Shown one piece after another: positions 1 to 9,285 of a stretch of DNA of 37,470 bases. The stretch spans positions 1 through 37,470 of the forward strand of contig DEFJ01000001.1 in NCBI GenBank assembly GCA_002350725.1. Direction: 5' to 3'. Numbering within the stretch: position 1 is the stretch's first letter; each line of letters starts with the position of its first letter. The notes under the pieces were generated by a model. That model worked only from the letters and a program-made list of their open reading frames with translations, was not told where the DNA came from and ran no database searches. The stretch comes from Cyanobacteria bacterium UBA2855 (GTDB taxonomy: Bacteria; Cyanobacteriota; Vampirovibrionia; Gastranaerophilales; Gastranaerophilaceae). The position numbers and the translations under genes are program-made.

Positions 1-76
1 TTTTTACTCTAACATACAATTCTGATATACATGATTTAATTAATAAAAAATTAATAATTTGTGGAATTATTGCAAA
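1..76. other. Left-edge non-coding stretch
   Basis: AT-rich sequence downstream of the minus-strand gene that ends at 77. I see no hairpin with a T-run, no open frame with a ribosome binding site and no repeat here. Confidence 0.5.
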
Positions 77-772
77 TTAACTTCTCATATCCCCTGTGCC
101 TGAACGAAAACCGCAGAATGAATATATAAACGGAAGCAAGCGTTTAATCTGAATTTTATCGGCAAACGGGATTTTGGCAAGAACCATTATTGCAACAGCA
201 TCATCAAAGTTTGCTATCATATCAATTGGTTTTAGTTTTCTGTCAGGGCGTTTTACCTCTTGAGTTTTGCGTAGTTTGTTTGATATCCACAGTGCAAGAT
301 TTGAGCCTGCAACAACTCCTGCAACAGATGCCGCAATCTTTGTTACATTGTTGTTTATCAATCTTTTTTTAGATTTTGAACACTGTTTTAAGATGGTATC
401 CACAAACAATAGAGGGGTTGATGTCAGAGCGAATTGAAAAGCTCCTTCTATCCATTTCCTTTTCTTCGTATCTGAATCTTTTCCGACAGAACTGAAAATT
501 ATTCCGCCGACATCGGCACATCCCGCCATAGATAACATTTCAACTACAGTATAATTTACCTTCATAGGATTTTTAATCTTTTGCTTTTTCATCATTGTCC
601 CGAGTACAAGTCCGACACCTGTTACCGCACCTATGAAGGCAAGTATTTTATCTTTCTTTTCGTTGTTATTTGCAGCGTTTTTTGACCCGTTAAAAGACTT
701 GATACTGTTATTTACAGTAGTCTGATTATACAATGTTTTTGGGGTATATATATTTATTGCTTCTGTTCTCAT
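77..772 (-). CDS. Unknown membrane protein with early SFNG motif
   Basis: I do not recognise this 231-residue protein. The polar, Asn-rich first 40 residues contain an SFNG motif (26-29) resembling the SFKG and SFRG motifs of two other small proteins in this window. Hydrophobic glycine- or alanine-rich stretches lie at about 43-61, 108-128 and 145-165, separated by Lys-rich loops, so an integral membrane protein is likely. There is no cleavable signal peptide. The start has an AAAGAAG ribosome binding site a few bases upstream. It is divergent from the RND efflux operon, with a 185-bp gap holding that operon's promoter. Nothing in the sequence ties it functionally to efflux. The gene is likely real because it is long, has a ribosome binding site and shows ordered hydrophobic architecture; the function is unknown. 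Confidence 0.75.
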   Translation of the reverse strand: MRTEAINIYTPKTLYNQTTVNNSIKSFNGSKNAANNNEKKDKILAFIGAVTGVGLVLGTMMKKQKIKNPMKVNYTVVEMLSMAGCADVGGIIFSSVGKDSDTKKRKWIEGAFQFALTSTPLLFVDTILKQCSKSKKRLINNNVTKIAASVAGVVAGSNLALWISNKLRKTQEVKRPDRKLKPIDMIANFDDAVAIMVLAKIPFADKIQIKRLLPFIYSFCGFRSGTGDMRS

Positions 773-868
773 CTTCTTTTTAATTTTGCTATAACAATTA
801 CTTATTGTATACTAAACAAAAATATTTTTGCAACCATAGTTTAGTGGATATAATCTATAATACTTTTC

Positions 869-898
869 TTGACATTGATTGTGCCTGTATAATATAAT
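869..898 (+). promoter_or_regulatory. Promoter of the RND efflux operon
   Basis: A perfect -35 TTGACA (869-874) is followed after 18 bp by a perfect -10 TATAAT (893-898). The predicted start lies near 905, giving a leader of about 50 nt. This is the strongest sigma70-type match in the window by consensus. Confidence 0.75.
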
Positions 899-918
899 TC
901 ACTTATAAATGTAAGCTT

Positions 919-931
919 TAGGGATACCCTA
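919..931. promoter_or_regulatory. Palindrome in the efflux operon leader
   Basis: TAGGGATACCCTA has 5-bp perfect arms around ATA and sits about 15 bp downstream of the predicted start site, between promoter and ribosome binding site. The position suits a repressor operator. No regulator gene is adjacent, so the binding protein is unknown and the role is inferred. Confidence 0.35.
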
Positions 932-957
932 TAATTTCCCCACAGGAGAAAGAGTAA

Positions 958-2121
958 ATGAAAAAACATATAGTTATAATTATATTACTGATACTTGCGG
1001 CTATTGGTGTCAGGTTTGGTATTTCCATGTTTAATGGTATAAAAAGTGCAAACGAAAGAAAACAAATGAAAGCGCCGGAAGTCGTTGTAGATACTATAAA
1101 AGAAGATGATATAATTCGTGAATATGAATCTCCCGGACGTGTTGTAGCAAAATACAGAGTTGATGTTCTTGCACGTATCAGCGGATATTTGCAAAAAAGT
1201 TATTTTAAAGAAGGCGATTATGTAAAAGCCGGTCAGACTTTGTTTTTAATAGAGCCTACGGAATATTCCAATGCTGCAAATGTAGCCGCTGCTGATGTAA
1301 AAAATTTAAAAGCACAGTTAGCATATGCTGAAAAGCAATTGGCAAGGGCAGAAGAACTGGTTAAGAACGACTACATAGCAAAATCTCAGTATGACAATTT
1401 GCTTTCTCAGCGTGATTCGTTAAGAGCTCAGCTTGCATCTGCTCAGGCAAGGTATAGTGACAGTAACAGAAACCTTAGCTATACAAGAGTAAAAGCACCT
1501 GTTGACGGACAGGTTGGTATTATTGATGTAACGTTAGGAAACTTTGTAAGTCCGTCTGCCGGACCTTTGACTACTTTGAATAGTACAAATCCGATGTATG
1601 TTACTTTTTCGTTGGAAGCATCAGATTACAATACTTTGGTGACTTCTGACGGTGCTGATGCAAAGACCAGAAAAGTGGAATTATATTTTTCAGGCGGTGA
1701 AAAATATGCGTATGACGGAACTCAGGATTTTACAGATAACAAAATTGATCAATCTACCGGTACTGTTACTCTGCGTGCTACTTTCAAAAATCCTAACAAC
1801 CAATTGTTACATGGTGAGTTTGTTAATGTTAAATTATATGCAAATAAACCTGTAAAAACTCCGGTAGTACCACTTATTGCTGTTCAAGAAAATCAAGCAG
1901 GCAAATATGTCTATAAAATTGATGAAAAGAATTTACCTCAACTCGTATATATAAAAGTAGCGGGTCAGCATGGCGAAAACTGGATTATAAAAGAAGGTTT
2001 GAAAGCCGGTGATAAGATTATTACAGTCGGAATTCAAAAGGTTGTTCCTAATCAGCCGGTAGCTATCAAGATGAGTAGTAATGAAATTCAAGATAAAATT
2101 GATGAAGCAGCTAAAAAATAG
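958..2121 (+). CDS. RND efflux periplasmic adaptor (membrane fusion protein)
   Basis: Adaptor subunit that bridges the inner-membrane RND pump and the outer-membrane channel. The 387 residues begin with an uncleaved-looking membrane anchor (about 4-22); no lipobox Cys is present, unlike AcrA. The two lipoyl half-motifs lie at about 68-100 (RISGYL, then EGDYVKAGQTL) and 174-200 (RVKAPVDGQVG), flanking an alpha-helical hairpin at about 106-172. Beta-barrel and membrane-proximal domains follow. Length and order match the HlyD/AcrA-type family. The start has an AGGAG site (CACAGGAGAAAGAG) upstream. It is the first gene of a three-gene operon, 37 bp ahead of the pump gene. The substrate cannot be told from the sequence. 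Family assignment is very secure; naming it AcrA, MexA or MdtA would be over-precise. Confidence 0.95.
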   Translation: MKKHIVIIILLILAAIGVRFGISMFNGIKSANERKQMKAPEVVVDTIKEDDIIREYESPGRVVAKYRVDVLARISGYLQKSYFKEGDYVKAGQTLFLIEPTEYSNAANVAAADVKNLKAQLAYAEKQLARAEELVKNDYIAKSQYDNLLSQRDSLRAQLASAQARYSDSNRNLSYTRVKAPVDGQVGIIDVTLGNFVSPSAGPLTTLNSTNPMYVTFSLEASDYNTLVTSDGADAKTRKVELYFSGGEKYAYDGTQDFTDNKIDQSTGTVTLRATFKNPNNQLLHGEFVNVKLYANKPVKTPVVPLIAVQENQAGKYVYKIDEKNLPQLVYIKVAGQHGENWIIKEGLKAGDKIITVGIQKVVPNQPVAIKMSSNEIQDKIDEAAKK

Positions 2122-2158
2122 AAAAATACATTCTCCAAAAATTTAAAAGGAATAAATA

Positions 2159-5100
2159 ATGAACGAACAAAATCAGGGAAATTTGTTTATACGTCGACCA
2201 AAGATGGCTATTGTAATCTCTTTGGTAATAATGCTTGCCGGAATGTTGTTAATGACGCAGCTTCCATTGGAAGAATATCCGTCTATTACGCCTCCGCAGG
2301 TTGTAGTTACTGCTACATATGCAGGCGCAAGCTCTGACGTTATTGAATCTACCGTTGCAGCTCCGATTGAAGCGCAGTTGAACGGTACGGATAATATGAT
2401 ATATATGTCTTCGACCTCAAGAAACGGACAATATCAGTTAACTATGTATTTTAGAATAGGTACAGACCCTGATATGGCTGTTGTAAACGTTCAAAATTCC
2501 TTACAATTGGTTACGCCACGTTTGCCTGAGGATGTAAGAAGATATGGTTTATCTGTCAGAAAATCTACAGGCGGACCGGGCATTATGATGATTTCGGTAA
2601 ATTCCCCGTCCGGCACGTATGATTCGTTATACATTGCAAACTACGCATCCATATTTATTAAAGATGAACTTGCTCGTATACATGGTGTTGGTACGGCATC
2701 TGTATTCGGGTCTACGGATTATTCAATGAGAATATGGCTGGATGCCAACAAGATGGCAAACCTCGGAATTTCTGTAAGCGAAGTTACTGCGGCTGTCCAA
2801 ACGCAGAACTTGCAGGCTCCTGCCGGTGATTTGGGTGTTGAACCTATGATTAATCCTCAGCTTATCAAACTTACACTAAGAACGAAAGGCAGATTAACAA
2901 CCCCTGAAGAATTTGAAGACATAGTTGTTCGTTCAAAACCTGACGGTTCGCAAATTAAACTTAAAGATATTGCAAGAGTTGAATTAGGTGCAGAAAGTTA
3001 TTCGTACTTTTCTCGTATAGGTGGTAAAAATTCTGCAATTATTTCAATATCTCAAATTCCTGAAGCAAATGCTATTGATCTTTCAAATAAATTGAGAAAG
3101 AGAATGGAAGAGTTGAGCAAACGTTTTCCTCAAGGGATAGAATATAAAATTCAGCACGACGAAACGACTTATGTAAGAGAATCAATCAGAGAAGTTATCA
3201 GTGCAATTGCGCTTGCAATATTACTCGTAGGTATTGTGTGTTATTTATTCTTAGGAACGGCGCGTGCTGCATTTATTCCTATTTGTGCAATTCCGGTTTC
3301 TTTAATCGGTGTATTTATATTTATGAATTTATTCGGGTTCTCCGTTAATCTGTTGATACTTTTTGGATTGGTGCTTGCAGTCGGTTTGGTTGTTGACGAT
3401 GCTATTGTAGTTTTGGAAAATACACAGCGTCATATTCAAGAGGGTAAACCTCCGAGGGAAGCCACTGAAATTACGATGAAAGAGGTATTTAGTGCTGTAT
3501 TGGCAACTTCATTAGTTTTGATGGCGGTATTTGTTCCGGTATCATTTATGGACGGTATTACCGGACAAATGTTTAGACAATTTGCATTGTGTATTGCTTC
3601 TGCAATAGGTTTGTCGACCGTTGTTGCGCTTACTCTTTCTCCGGCACTTTGTACAATGATTTTAAAAACCGGAGAAGAAAAGGCTGATTTTGAATTTATT
3701 CAAAAATTTGATAATTGGTTCAATCGTATTCGTGATAAATATTTGGAAGGCGCAAAAGTTTTCATAAATTCCTCAAAACTGACTTTGGGCGTATTCGGGT
3801 TAATATTATTGTTTATTATATGTATGTTCAAGTTCATACCGACAGGATTTTTGCCTAATGAAGACAGAGGTGTAATTTTTACTCGTATACAATTACCTGA
3901 CGGTTCATCTGCATCAAGAACGGATAAAATCGCAAAGGAAGTTGAAAAGAGATTACTTGAAATCCCCGGAGTCAAGAATACAATTACTCTTGTAGGTTTT
4001 GAGGGTGAAAATACTTCGTTTATCGTTTCAGAATTAGACGATTGGTCAAAACGTAAGAAAAAAGACTTAAAGATGGAAAGTATCTTAGAAAAAGCTCAGA
4101 AAGGTTTTTCAGGATATCCTGCCGCTACAATTACATCCTTTGTACCGCCTGCAATCAGCGGTTTAGGTATGGTTGGCGGATTTGAGTATCAGTTGCTTGA
4201 TAAAGGTGACAGGACTCCGCAAGAGTTGTATGACGAGGCGGTAAAACTTGTTACGGAAGCATATAAAGAAGATAAAGAAACGAATGCTATATTTACGGTA
4301 TTAAATTTCACATATACAGCAACATTGCCGCAGTTGATGATTGAGGTTGATGCCTCAAAAGCTTTGGCTCAAAATGTTCCTTTAACAGAAGCTTATAACG
4401 CGTTGGCATCATATTTCGGGCGTTCTTATATAAATGACTTTAATAAATTGGGACGTGTATTCAGGGTGTATATGCAGGCGGATGCTGAGTTTAGAGAAAA
4501 ACCGTCAGATTTGGATAAGATTTACATAAAAAATAATAACGGCAAAATGGTACCTTTATCTGCTGTCGTAAAAATCAAAGAAGTTGTTGGTCCTTATAGC
4601 AGAACAAGATTTAATATGTATCCTGCAGTTACGATAAACGGTATGGTAAGACAGGGCGTAAGCTCAGGGGAATCAATGTCAAAAATGGCAAAAATTTCTG
4701 ATAAAGTATTACCAAAGGATATGGGTTATGAGTGGTCAGGTGCATCATTACAGGAGAGTGAATCAAGCGGGCAGATAGGACCGATTATTGCAATGTCATT
4801 GATATTTGTATATTTATTCCTTGTTGCTTTGTACGAAAGCTGGATGTTGCCGATGGCGGTAATGCTTGTATCTCCGATTGCGTTGGTAGGGGCTTTATTC
4901 TTCCAGTTCTTAGCGGGATTTTCTTTGGATTTGTATTCTCAGATTGGTCTTGTAATGTTAATTGGTTTAAGTACAAAGCAGGCAATTTTGATTATTGAAT
5001 TTGCAAAAGATGCTCATAAAGGCGGTATGCCGATAAGAGAGGCTGCAATGCAGGCGGCAAAGTTGAGATTTAGGGCTGTAATGATGACAAATATCGCATT

Positions 5101-5308
5101 TATTTTAGGTTTGTTACCGTTGGTATTTGCATCAGGTGCAGGTGCTGCAAGCCGTAATTCTGTTGGTATGACAGTTATGGGTGGTATGCTCGCGGTTGCA
5201 TTTGTGGGTACTTTCCTCGTTCCAGCCTTTTTCGTAATGATTGAGGAGATGAAAGTTTATACGGCGCACAAGTTCGGAAAGAAAAAGGACGTAAATAAAA
5301 ATGTATAA
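2159..5308 (+). CDS. RND efflux pump, HAE1 (AcrB-like) family
   Basis: Proton-driven inner-membrane pump of 1049 residues, the normal AcrB length. It begins with an RRP motif before TM1 (FIRRPKMAIVISLVIML), as expected. The TM4 proton-relay pair appears as D413-D414 in GLVVDDAIVVLEN, and the TM10 lysine is K940 in GLSTKQAILIIEFA. Two large periplasmic loops lie between TM1-2 and TM7-8. These residues identify the hydrophobe/amphiphile efflux (HAE1) branch rather than the metal (HME) branch. The start has an AAGGAAT site. Its last 8 bases overlap the TolC-like gene (ATGTATAA), implying translational coupling. Likely substrates are drugs, bile acids or detergents, inferred from the family only. 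Confidence 0.97.
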   Translation: MNEQNQGNLFIRRPKMAIVISLVIMLAGMLLMTQLPLEEYPSITPPQVVVTATYAGASSDVIESTVAAPIEAQLNGTDNMIYMSSTSRNGQYQLTMYFRIGTDPDMAVVNVQNSLQLVTPRLPEDVRRYGLSVRKSTGGPGIMMISVNSPSGTYDSLYIANYASIFIKDELARIHGVGTASVFGSTDYSMRIWLDANKMANLGISVSEVTAAVQTQNLQAPAGDLGVEPMINPQLIKLTLRTKGRLTTPEEFEDIVVRSKPDGSQIKLKDIARVELGAESYSYFSRIGGKNSAIISISQIPEANAIDLSNKLRKRMEELSKRFPQGIEYKIQHDETTYVRESIREVISAIALAILLVGIVCYLFLGTARAAFIPICAIPVSLIGVFIFMNLFGFSVNLLILFGLVLAVGLVVDDAIVVLENTQRHIQEGKPPREATEITMKEVFSAVLATSLVLMAVFVPVSFMDGITGQMFRQFALCIASAIGLSTVVALTLSPALCTMILKTGEEKADFEFIQKFDNWFNRIRDKYLEGAKVFINSSKLTLGVFGLILLFIICMFKFIPTGFLPNEDRGVIFTRIQLPDGSSASRTDKIAKEVEKRLLEIPGVKNTITLVGFEGENTSFIVSELDDWSKRKKKDLKMESILEKAQKGFSGYPAATITSFVPPAISGLGMVGGFEYQLLDKGDRTPQELYDEAVKLVTEAYKEDKETNAIFTVLNFTYTATLPQLMIEVDASKALAQNVPLTEAYNALASYFGRSYINDFNKLGRVFRVYMQADAEFREKPSDLDKIYIKNNNGKMVPLSAVVKIKEVVGPYSRTRFNMYPAVTINGMVRQGVSSGESMSKMAKISDKVLPKDMGYEWSGASLQESESSGQIGPIIAMSLIFVYLFLVALYESWMLPMAVMLVSPIALVGALFFQFLAGFSLDLYSQIGLVMLIGLSTKQAILIIEFAKDAHKGGMPIREAAMQAAKLRFRAVMMTNIAFILGLLPLVFASGAGAASRNSVGMTVMGGMLAVAFVGTFLVPAFFVMIEEMKVYTAHKFGKKKDVNKNV

Positions 5309-6737
5309 AAAGATAATAATTTTAAGTTTAATACTCGGATTAGCAAATATTCCCGTCCTGGCAAAAAACAAAGATGGGATAGGTAATAAAATAAACGACA
5401 AGGAATATCCTGCGGCGGAAAAAGTTTTACCGTCAGACGTAAAATCTCAAGATGCGCCGATTACTATATCCGGTTCTGTTGTGAAAAATGTTGATATGAA
5501 TTTAGACAGATGTATTGAACTTGCATTGGGTAATAATCCTCAAATAAATGCGGCGTTTCAAGATGTTTTGGCATCGGATTCCCGTATCAAACAGGTTTGG
5601 TCAAATTATTTTCCTCAATTAAATTGGCAGACCGGTTATACAAGAATGCGTCAATTACAATTGTCGGATGTTTTCAACAGAAATTTGACTTATAACTATT
5701 ATATATTGGGTCAAATAACTTTGCAGCAAATGCTATACGACTTTGGTGTTACTCAAAATCAGGCGACAATCAAAAGGCTTGATTATGAAGCGTATAAAGC
5801 AAGTTTGGCAGGTGTTATAAATAATGTCATTTATCAGACTAAAGATGCTTATTATAATCTTTTGCTTGCTCAGGAAAACAAACGTGTTGCAGAGGATAAC
5901 GTTCAAAAATACGAACTTTTCTACAATCAGGCAAAGGCTTTTTATCAAATCGGCATGAATCCTAAAGTTGACGTGACGATTGCTCAATCAAATTTATCAA
6001 ACGCAAAATTAAAGCTTATTCAGGCTGACAATTCAGTAAATATTGCAGTCGCAAATTTGAACAATATAATGGGTGTACCGTTTATTGAAAAATATGAGGT
6101 TCAGGAAAGATTAGATTATGTTCCGGTTGATATTACGTTAAATCAGGCGGTAGATATTGCAAGGGACTCAAGACCTGAATTAAAGCTTGCCGAATTAAAA
6201 GTAAAAAGTGCAAAGCAGACCGTAAAACTTGTAAAAAAATCATATTTTCCTACATTATCTGTTGAGGGTCAATATATGCGAGGCGGTGCGCATTGGAACA
6301 GCAATTACGGTTACAATTTCGGCGGATATTTAACATTTCCGACGGTTAACGGTATGTTAATCAGAAATGAAATCAAAGAGGCAAAATACTTGTATGACAA
6401 GGAACTTGCAAATGCTGTAAACACTCAAAACGAAATATACCTTGAGATACAGACGGCATACTTGACATTATCAGAGAAAAAAGCCCAAATTCCTGTAGCG
6501 ATTTTGCAGGTAAAACAGGCAAAAGAAAATTATGAGCTTTCGTACGGCAGGTATCGTGTCGGAGAGGCGAGTCCTGTTGAGTTGAGAGATGCTCAAGTTA
6601 CATATCAGGAAGCTCAATTTGATTATTACAACACATTGTACGGTTATAACTCAGCAAAAGCCGCGTTGGAAAAAGCCATAGGCAAAAATCTTGTCCCCGG
6701 TGAAAAACCTATCGATTTGGATTTAAAGAAGAAATAA
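5301..6737 (+). CDS. TolC-family outer-membrane channel
   Basis: Outer-membrane efflux channel of 478 residues. An N-terminal signal peptide (KKIIILSLILGL, likely cut after VLA near residue 21) is followed by a linker of about 40 residues and two repeated outer-membrane efflux domains (about 65-260 and 280-465). These hold long coiled-coil helices and short beta segments such as YFPQLNWQTGYTRM and YFPTLSVEGQYMRG. Completing the adaptor-pump-channel set in one operon means the export route is self-contained. The ATG lies inside the end of the pump gene with AAGGAC about 10 nt upstream, so expression probably depends on read-through translation. No terminator is obvious after it; a palindromic repeat element follows instead. 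Confidence 0.95.
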   Translation: MYKKIIILSLILGLANIPVLAKNKDGIGNKINDKEYPAAEKVLPSDVKSQDAPITISGSVVKNVDMNLDRCIELALGNNPQINAAFQDVLASDSRIKQVWSNYFPQLNWQTGYTRMRQLQLSDVFNRNLTYNYYILGQITLQQMLYDFGVTQNQATIKRLDYEAYKASLAGVINNVIYQTKDAYYNLLLAQENKRVAEDNVQKYELFYNQAKAFYQIGMNPKVDVTIAQSNLSNAKLKLIQADNSVNIAVANLNNIMGVPFIEKYEVQERLDYVPVDITLNQAVDIARDSRPELKLAELKVKSAKQTVKLVKKSYFPTLSVEGQYMRGGAHWNSNYGYNFGGYLTFPTVNGMLIRNEIKEAKYLYDKELANAVNTQNEIYLEIQTAYLTLSEKKAQIPVAILQVKQAKENYELSYGRYRVGEASPVELRDAQVTYQEAQFDYYNTLYGYNSAKAALEKAIGKNLVPGEKPIDLDLKKK

Positions 6738-6770
6738 AATATTTCTATCGGAGGCAGATGTGTCCGTATT

Positions 6771-6947
6771 TTGTCTTTGCGAGGAGTTATGTAGGGTGCG
6801 AATTTTCGCACTAAAAATGCGGTGCGTTGACACGCACCCTACTACTAATTACTTGACATGTACAATTGCAAGCAACCAACTGGAGCGTGGCAATCAATAA
6901 CGGCATACGGATCGCCACGAAAATCAAAGATTTTCTCGCGGTGACAA
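6771..6947. repeat. 177-bp nested palindromic intergenic element
   Basis: The element is bounded by imperfect inverted ends (TTGTCTTTGCGAG at 6771-6783 against CTCGCGGTGACAA at 6935-6947; 10 of 13 pair). Inside are an arm pair GTAGGGTGCG/CGCACCCTAC (6791-6800 and 6833-6842), which itself holds two hairpins (6796-6811 and 6821-6838). A hairpin CGTGGCAATC/GATCGCCACG (6886-6919) and AAAATC/GATTTT (6920-6934) follow. No frame is open through it. This resembles non-autonomous palindromic (REP or MITE-like) elements, and part of it recurs at 16798. It fills the convergent gap between the efflux operon and the mutase gene. Confidence 0.7.
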
Positions 6948-7000
6948 ATTATGAACGGTCCCCCCACAGAAGGTTGATTGGGTATTTACACGTGTTGTTC

Positions 7001-8374
7001 TTATATATAACTCTTTAATTTTTCTATTTTATCAGGACTGTCGCTTTCAAAGTATATTCTCAATAGCGGCTCTGTTCCGCTCGGGCGAACAAGTATCCAG
7101 CTTTTATTATCATTGAGATACAATTTTACCCCATCTTTTAAATCGATTTTTATAATATTATATTTACCTATTGATTTTTTATTCTTAAAAGTTTCAAGTA
7201 TAGGCTTTATTTCTTCTGTGTTGTTCAATTTTTTATCAACCCTGTCATTATAGAATTTGCATCCGACAAAATCATATAAATCCTGTTGCAATTCGACAAG
7301 GGACTTATTTTCGTACGCCATAACTTCTAAAACAAGCGAATTTGCCAACAGCCCGTCCTTTTCGGGAATGTGCCCCTGAATACTTAATCCGCCGCTTTCT
7401 TCCCCTCCGATTACCGGATTGAATTTTCTCATAGCCTCTCCGACGTGCTTAAAGCCTACTGCGGTTTCTATTACTTCCACTCCCAGTTTTTCCGCAACTT
7501 TATTGAGTAAAAGACTTGCTCCTACGGTTTTTACCAGTGCGCCTTTGTAGCCTTTATTCTTTATCAGGTGGATTAAAAGTATGGATATTATTTCGTTTGG
7601 AGAAACATATTCTCCGTTTTCGTTAATAATTCCAAATCTGTCAGCATCTCCGTCGTTTGCGAGTCCGATTGAGTTTGGAGTTTCCTTAACTTTTTCAATC
7701 AAATCACTAAGATACTTAGGTTTCGGGTCAGGCATTGCACCGCCAAAATTCTTGTCATGAAACATATTTATAGTTTCAAATTTTATGTTATGTTTTTTTA
7801 ATATGTTATCGAAAAATCCAATGCTGGCAGAATAAAATCCGTCATATATGATGTTTGTATTTTTAAGTTTTGAAATTTTTTCGTAATCTATTAAAGTTTC
7901 AAGGTGTTTCTCATAATCGGGTTGAAAATCGTAATTCGTAAGAGTTCCTTCTCTTTTTTTAGAAACGGGCGAGCCAAGATTTGCAGTTAATTTATCCGTA
8001 ATATCACTCGTTGCGGGACCTGCATAATCAGGAATAAATTTTATTCCTAAATATTCAGGCGGATTGTGTGATGCCGTAAACATTATGGCGCAAGCATTTA
8101 GCAACTTTGCATTATACGCTAAAACAGGTGTCGGAAGAATTTTATCGCTATACAAAACGTTAAAGCCTATATCTTTAAGACGATTTGCGGTTCTTAAAGA
8201 AAATGTATCCGCCATATTTCTTGGGTCATAACCTATGATTATTTTTTTATCAATTCCAAAGGTTTCATATACGTACTTCCCAATGGCATCCGTTACGATG
8301 TCCACATTTTCTTCGCTGAATTCTTTTCCTACAACAGCTCTCCAACCGTCTGTTCCGAATTTTATATTATGCAT
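7001..8374 (-). CDS. Phosphoglucomutase/phosphomannomutase family enzyme
   Basis: Alpha-D-phosphohexomutase of 457 residues that moves a phosphate between C1 and C6 of a hexose. All four family signatures are present in order: the phosphoserine loop TASHNP (Ser102), the metal loop DGDADR, the sugar-binding loop GGEESGG and the phosphate-binding loop RPSGTEP near the C-terminus. The length is typical. The sugar-loop sequence GEESGG is what PGM/PMM enzymes carry, but the sequence cannot separate glucose from mannose or decide bifunctionality. The GlmM subgroup is less likely from the overall pattern. A GAGGAA ribosome binding site precedes the start. It is divergent from pheA, whose -35 box begins 4 bp from this start codon, so the two promoters share very little space. 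Confidence 0.93.
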   Translation of the reverse strand: MHNIKFGTDGWRAVVGKEFSEENVDIVTDAIGKYVYETFGIDKKIIIGYDPRNMADTFSLRTANRLKDIGFNVLYSDKILPTPVLAYNAKLLNACAIMFTASHNPPEYLGIKFIPDYAGPATSDITDKLTANLGSPVSKKREGTLTNYDFQPDYEKHLETLIDYEKISKLKNTNIIYDGFYSASIGFFDNILKKHNIKFETINMFHDKNFGGAMPDPKPKYLSDLIEKVKETPNSIGLANDGDADRFGIINENGEYVSPNEIISILLIHLIKNKGYKGALVKTVGASLLLNKVAEKLGVEVIETAVGFKHVGEAMRKFNPVIGGEESGGLSIQGHIPEKDGLLANSLVLEVMAYENKSLVELQQDLYDFVGCKFYNDRVDKKLNNTEEIKPILETFKNKKSIGKYNIIKIDLKDGVKLYLNDNKSWILVRPSGTEPLLRIYFESDSPDKIEKLKSYI

Positions 8375-8377
8375 TAC

Positions 8378-8407
8378 TTGCGTTCCTCTTCTATTTTTAT
8401 ATATAAT
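8378..8407 (+). promoter_or_regulatory. Promoter of pheA
   Basis: A -35 TTGCGT (8378-8383) and a perfect -10 TATAAT (8402-8407) are separated by 18 bp, giving a leader of about 20 nt before the pheA ATG. Confidence 0.6.
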
Positions 8408-8433
8408 GATACTTGAAACAGGGAGTTAAGTAA

Positions 8434-9282
8434 ATGATGAATTTTGATGGCGTTTTGAGAATTGCATATTTAGGACCTGAGGGGTCTGTATCGGAGATGG
8501 CAAAAGATTATTTTGCAAAAAAGTATGAGATAGATGCATACCCTACACCTATGCAAAATGTCAAAGAAATTATTGAATATGTTCAAGATACCCCGAATGT
8601 TTTGGGAGTGGTACCTGTGGAAAACTCTATCGTAGGTACGGTTCGTGAAACTTTGGATAATTTGATGGTGTCAAATAATGAAAAGCTTCAAATTTTATCT
8701 GAGGTGACTTTACCCGTAAATCACTGTTTGCTTTCTAAAAATACCGAGTTATACAGCATTGCTGGAATTATTGCCAACACTCAGGCGCTCATTCAATGCA
8801 GGGAATTTATAAAAAACGAGATGCCGAGAAACCTGAATATAATTGAGGTTACCAATGCGGCAGAAGCGGCAAGAAGTCTTGCAGACTATAATTTAACTTA
8901 CGCATCCATCGGGACCGAAAAAACTGCAGAAATATACAATTTAAACATTTTAAAAAAGCCTATTAATGACGACCAATCAAACAGAACTACATTTGTACTG
9001 ATTGGAGCATTTGATACAGAAGAAACCGGACATGACAGAACGACTTTGATGTTTACGACAGACGACAGACCGGGAGCATTGTTAGAAATATTGAATATCT
9101 TCTACAAAAATAACGTCAATCTTTCATATATTTCTTCTCGTCCGTCAAAAGAAGATAAAGATAATTATATTTTCGTTGTAAGTTTGGATGGTCATATAAA
9201 ACAACCTGAAATTTCTGACACGATAAATCAGGTACACGAAAAAACTACCTCAATGAGAGTAATGGGTTCTTACGAAAAATAA
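8434..9282 (+). CDS. pheA: Prephenate dehydratase
   Basis: Converts prephenate to phenylpyruvate in phenylalanine synthesis. The protein has 282 residues. The catalytic PDT domain (about 8-190) carries YLGPEGSVSEMA, the VPVENSIVGTV loop and a threonine-containing motif SNRTTF (182-187). A C-terminal ACT domain (about 200-277) has the GALLEIL and SSRPS elements that bind phenylalanine for feedback control. No chorismate mutase domain is fused, so this is the monofunctional type. The usual TRF tripeptide reads TTF (185-187). The first of two tandem ATGs is 8 nt after GGGAG and is preferred. It converges with a small minus-strand gene only 3 bp away. The shikimate-pathway gene aroE lies nearby but on the other strand. 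Confidence 0.93.
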   Translation: MMNFDGVLRIAYLGPEGSVSEMAKDYFAKKYEIDAYPTPMQNVKEIIEYVQDTPNVLGVVPVENSIVGTVRETLDNLMVSNNEKLQILSEVTLPVNHCLLSKNTELYSIAGIIANTQALIQCREFIKNEMPRNLNIIEVTNAAEAARSLADYNLTYASIGTEKTAEIYNLNILKKPINDDQSNRTTFVLIGAFDTEETGHDRTTLMFTTDDRPGALLEILNIFYKNNVNLSYISSRPSKEDKDNYIFVVSLDGHIKQPEISDTINQVHEKTTSMRVMGSYEK

Positions 9283-9285
9283 TTC

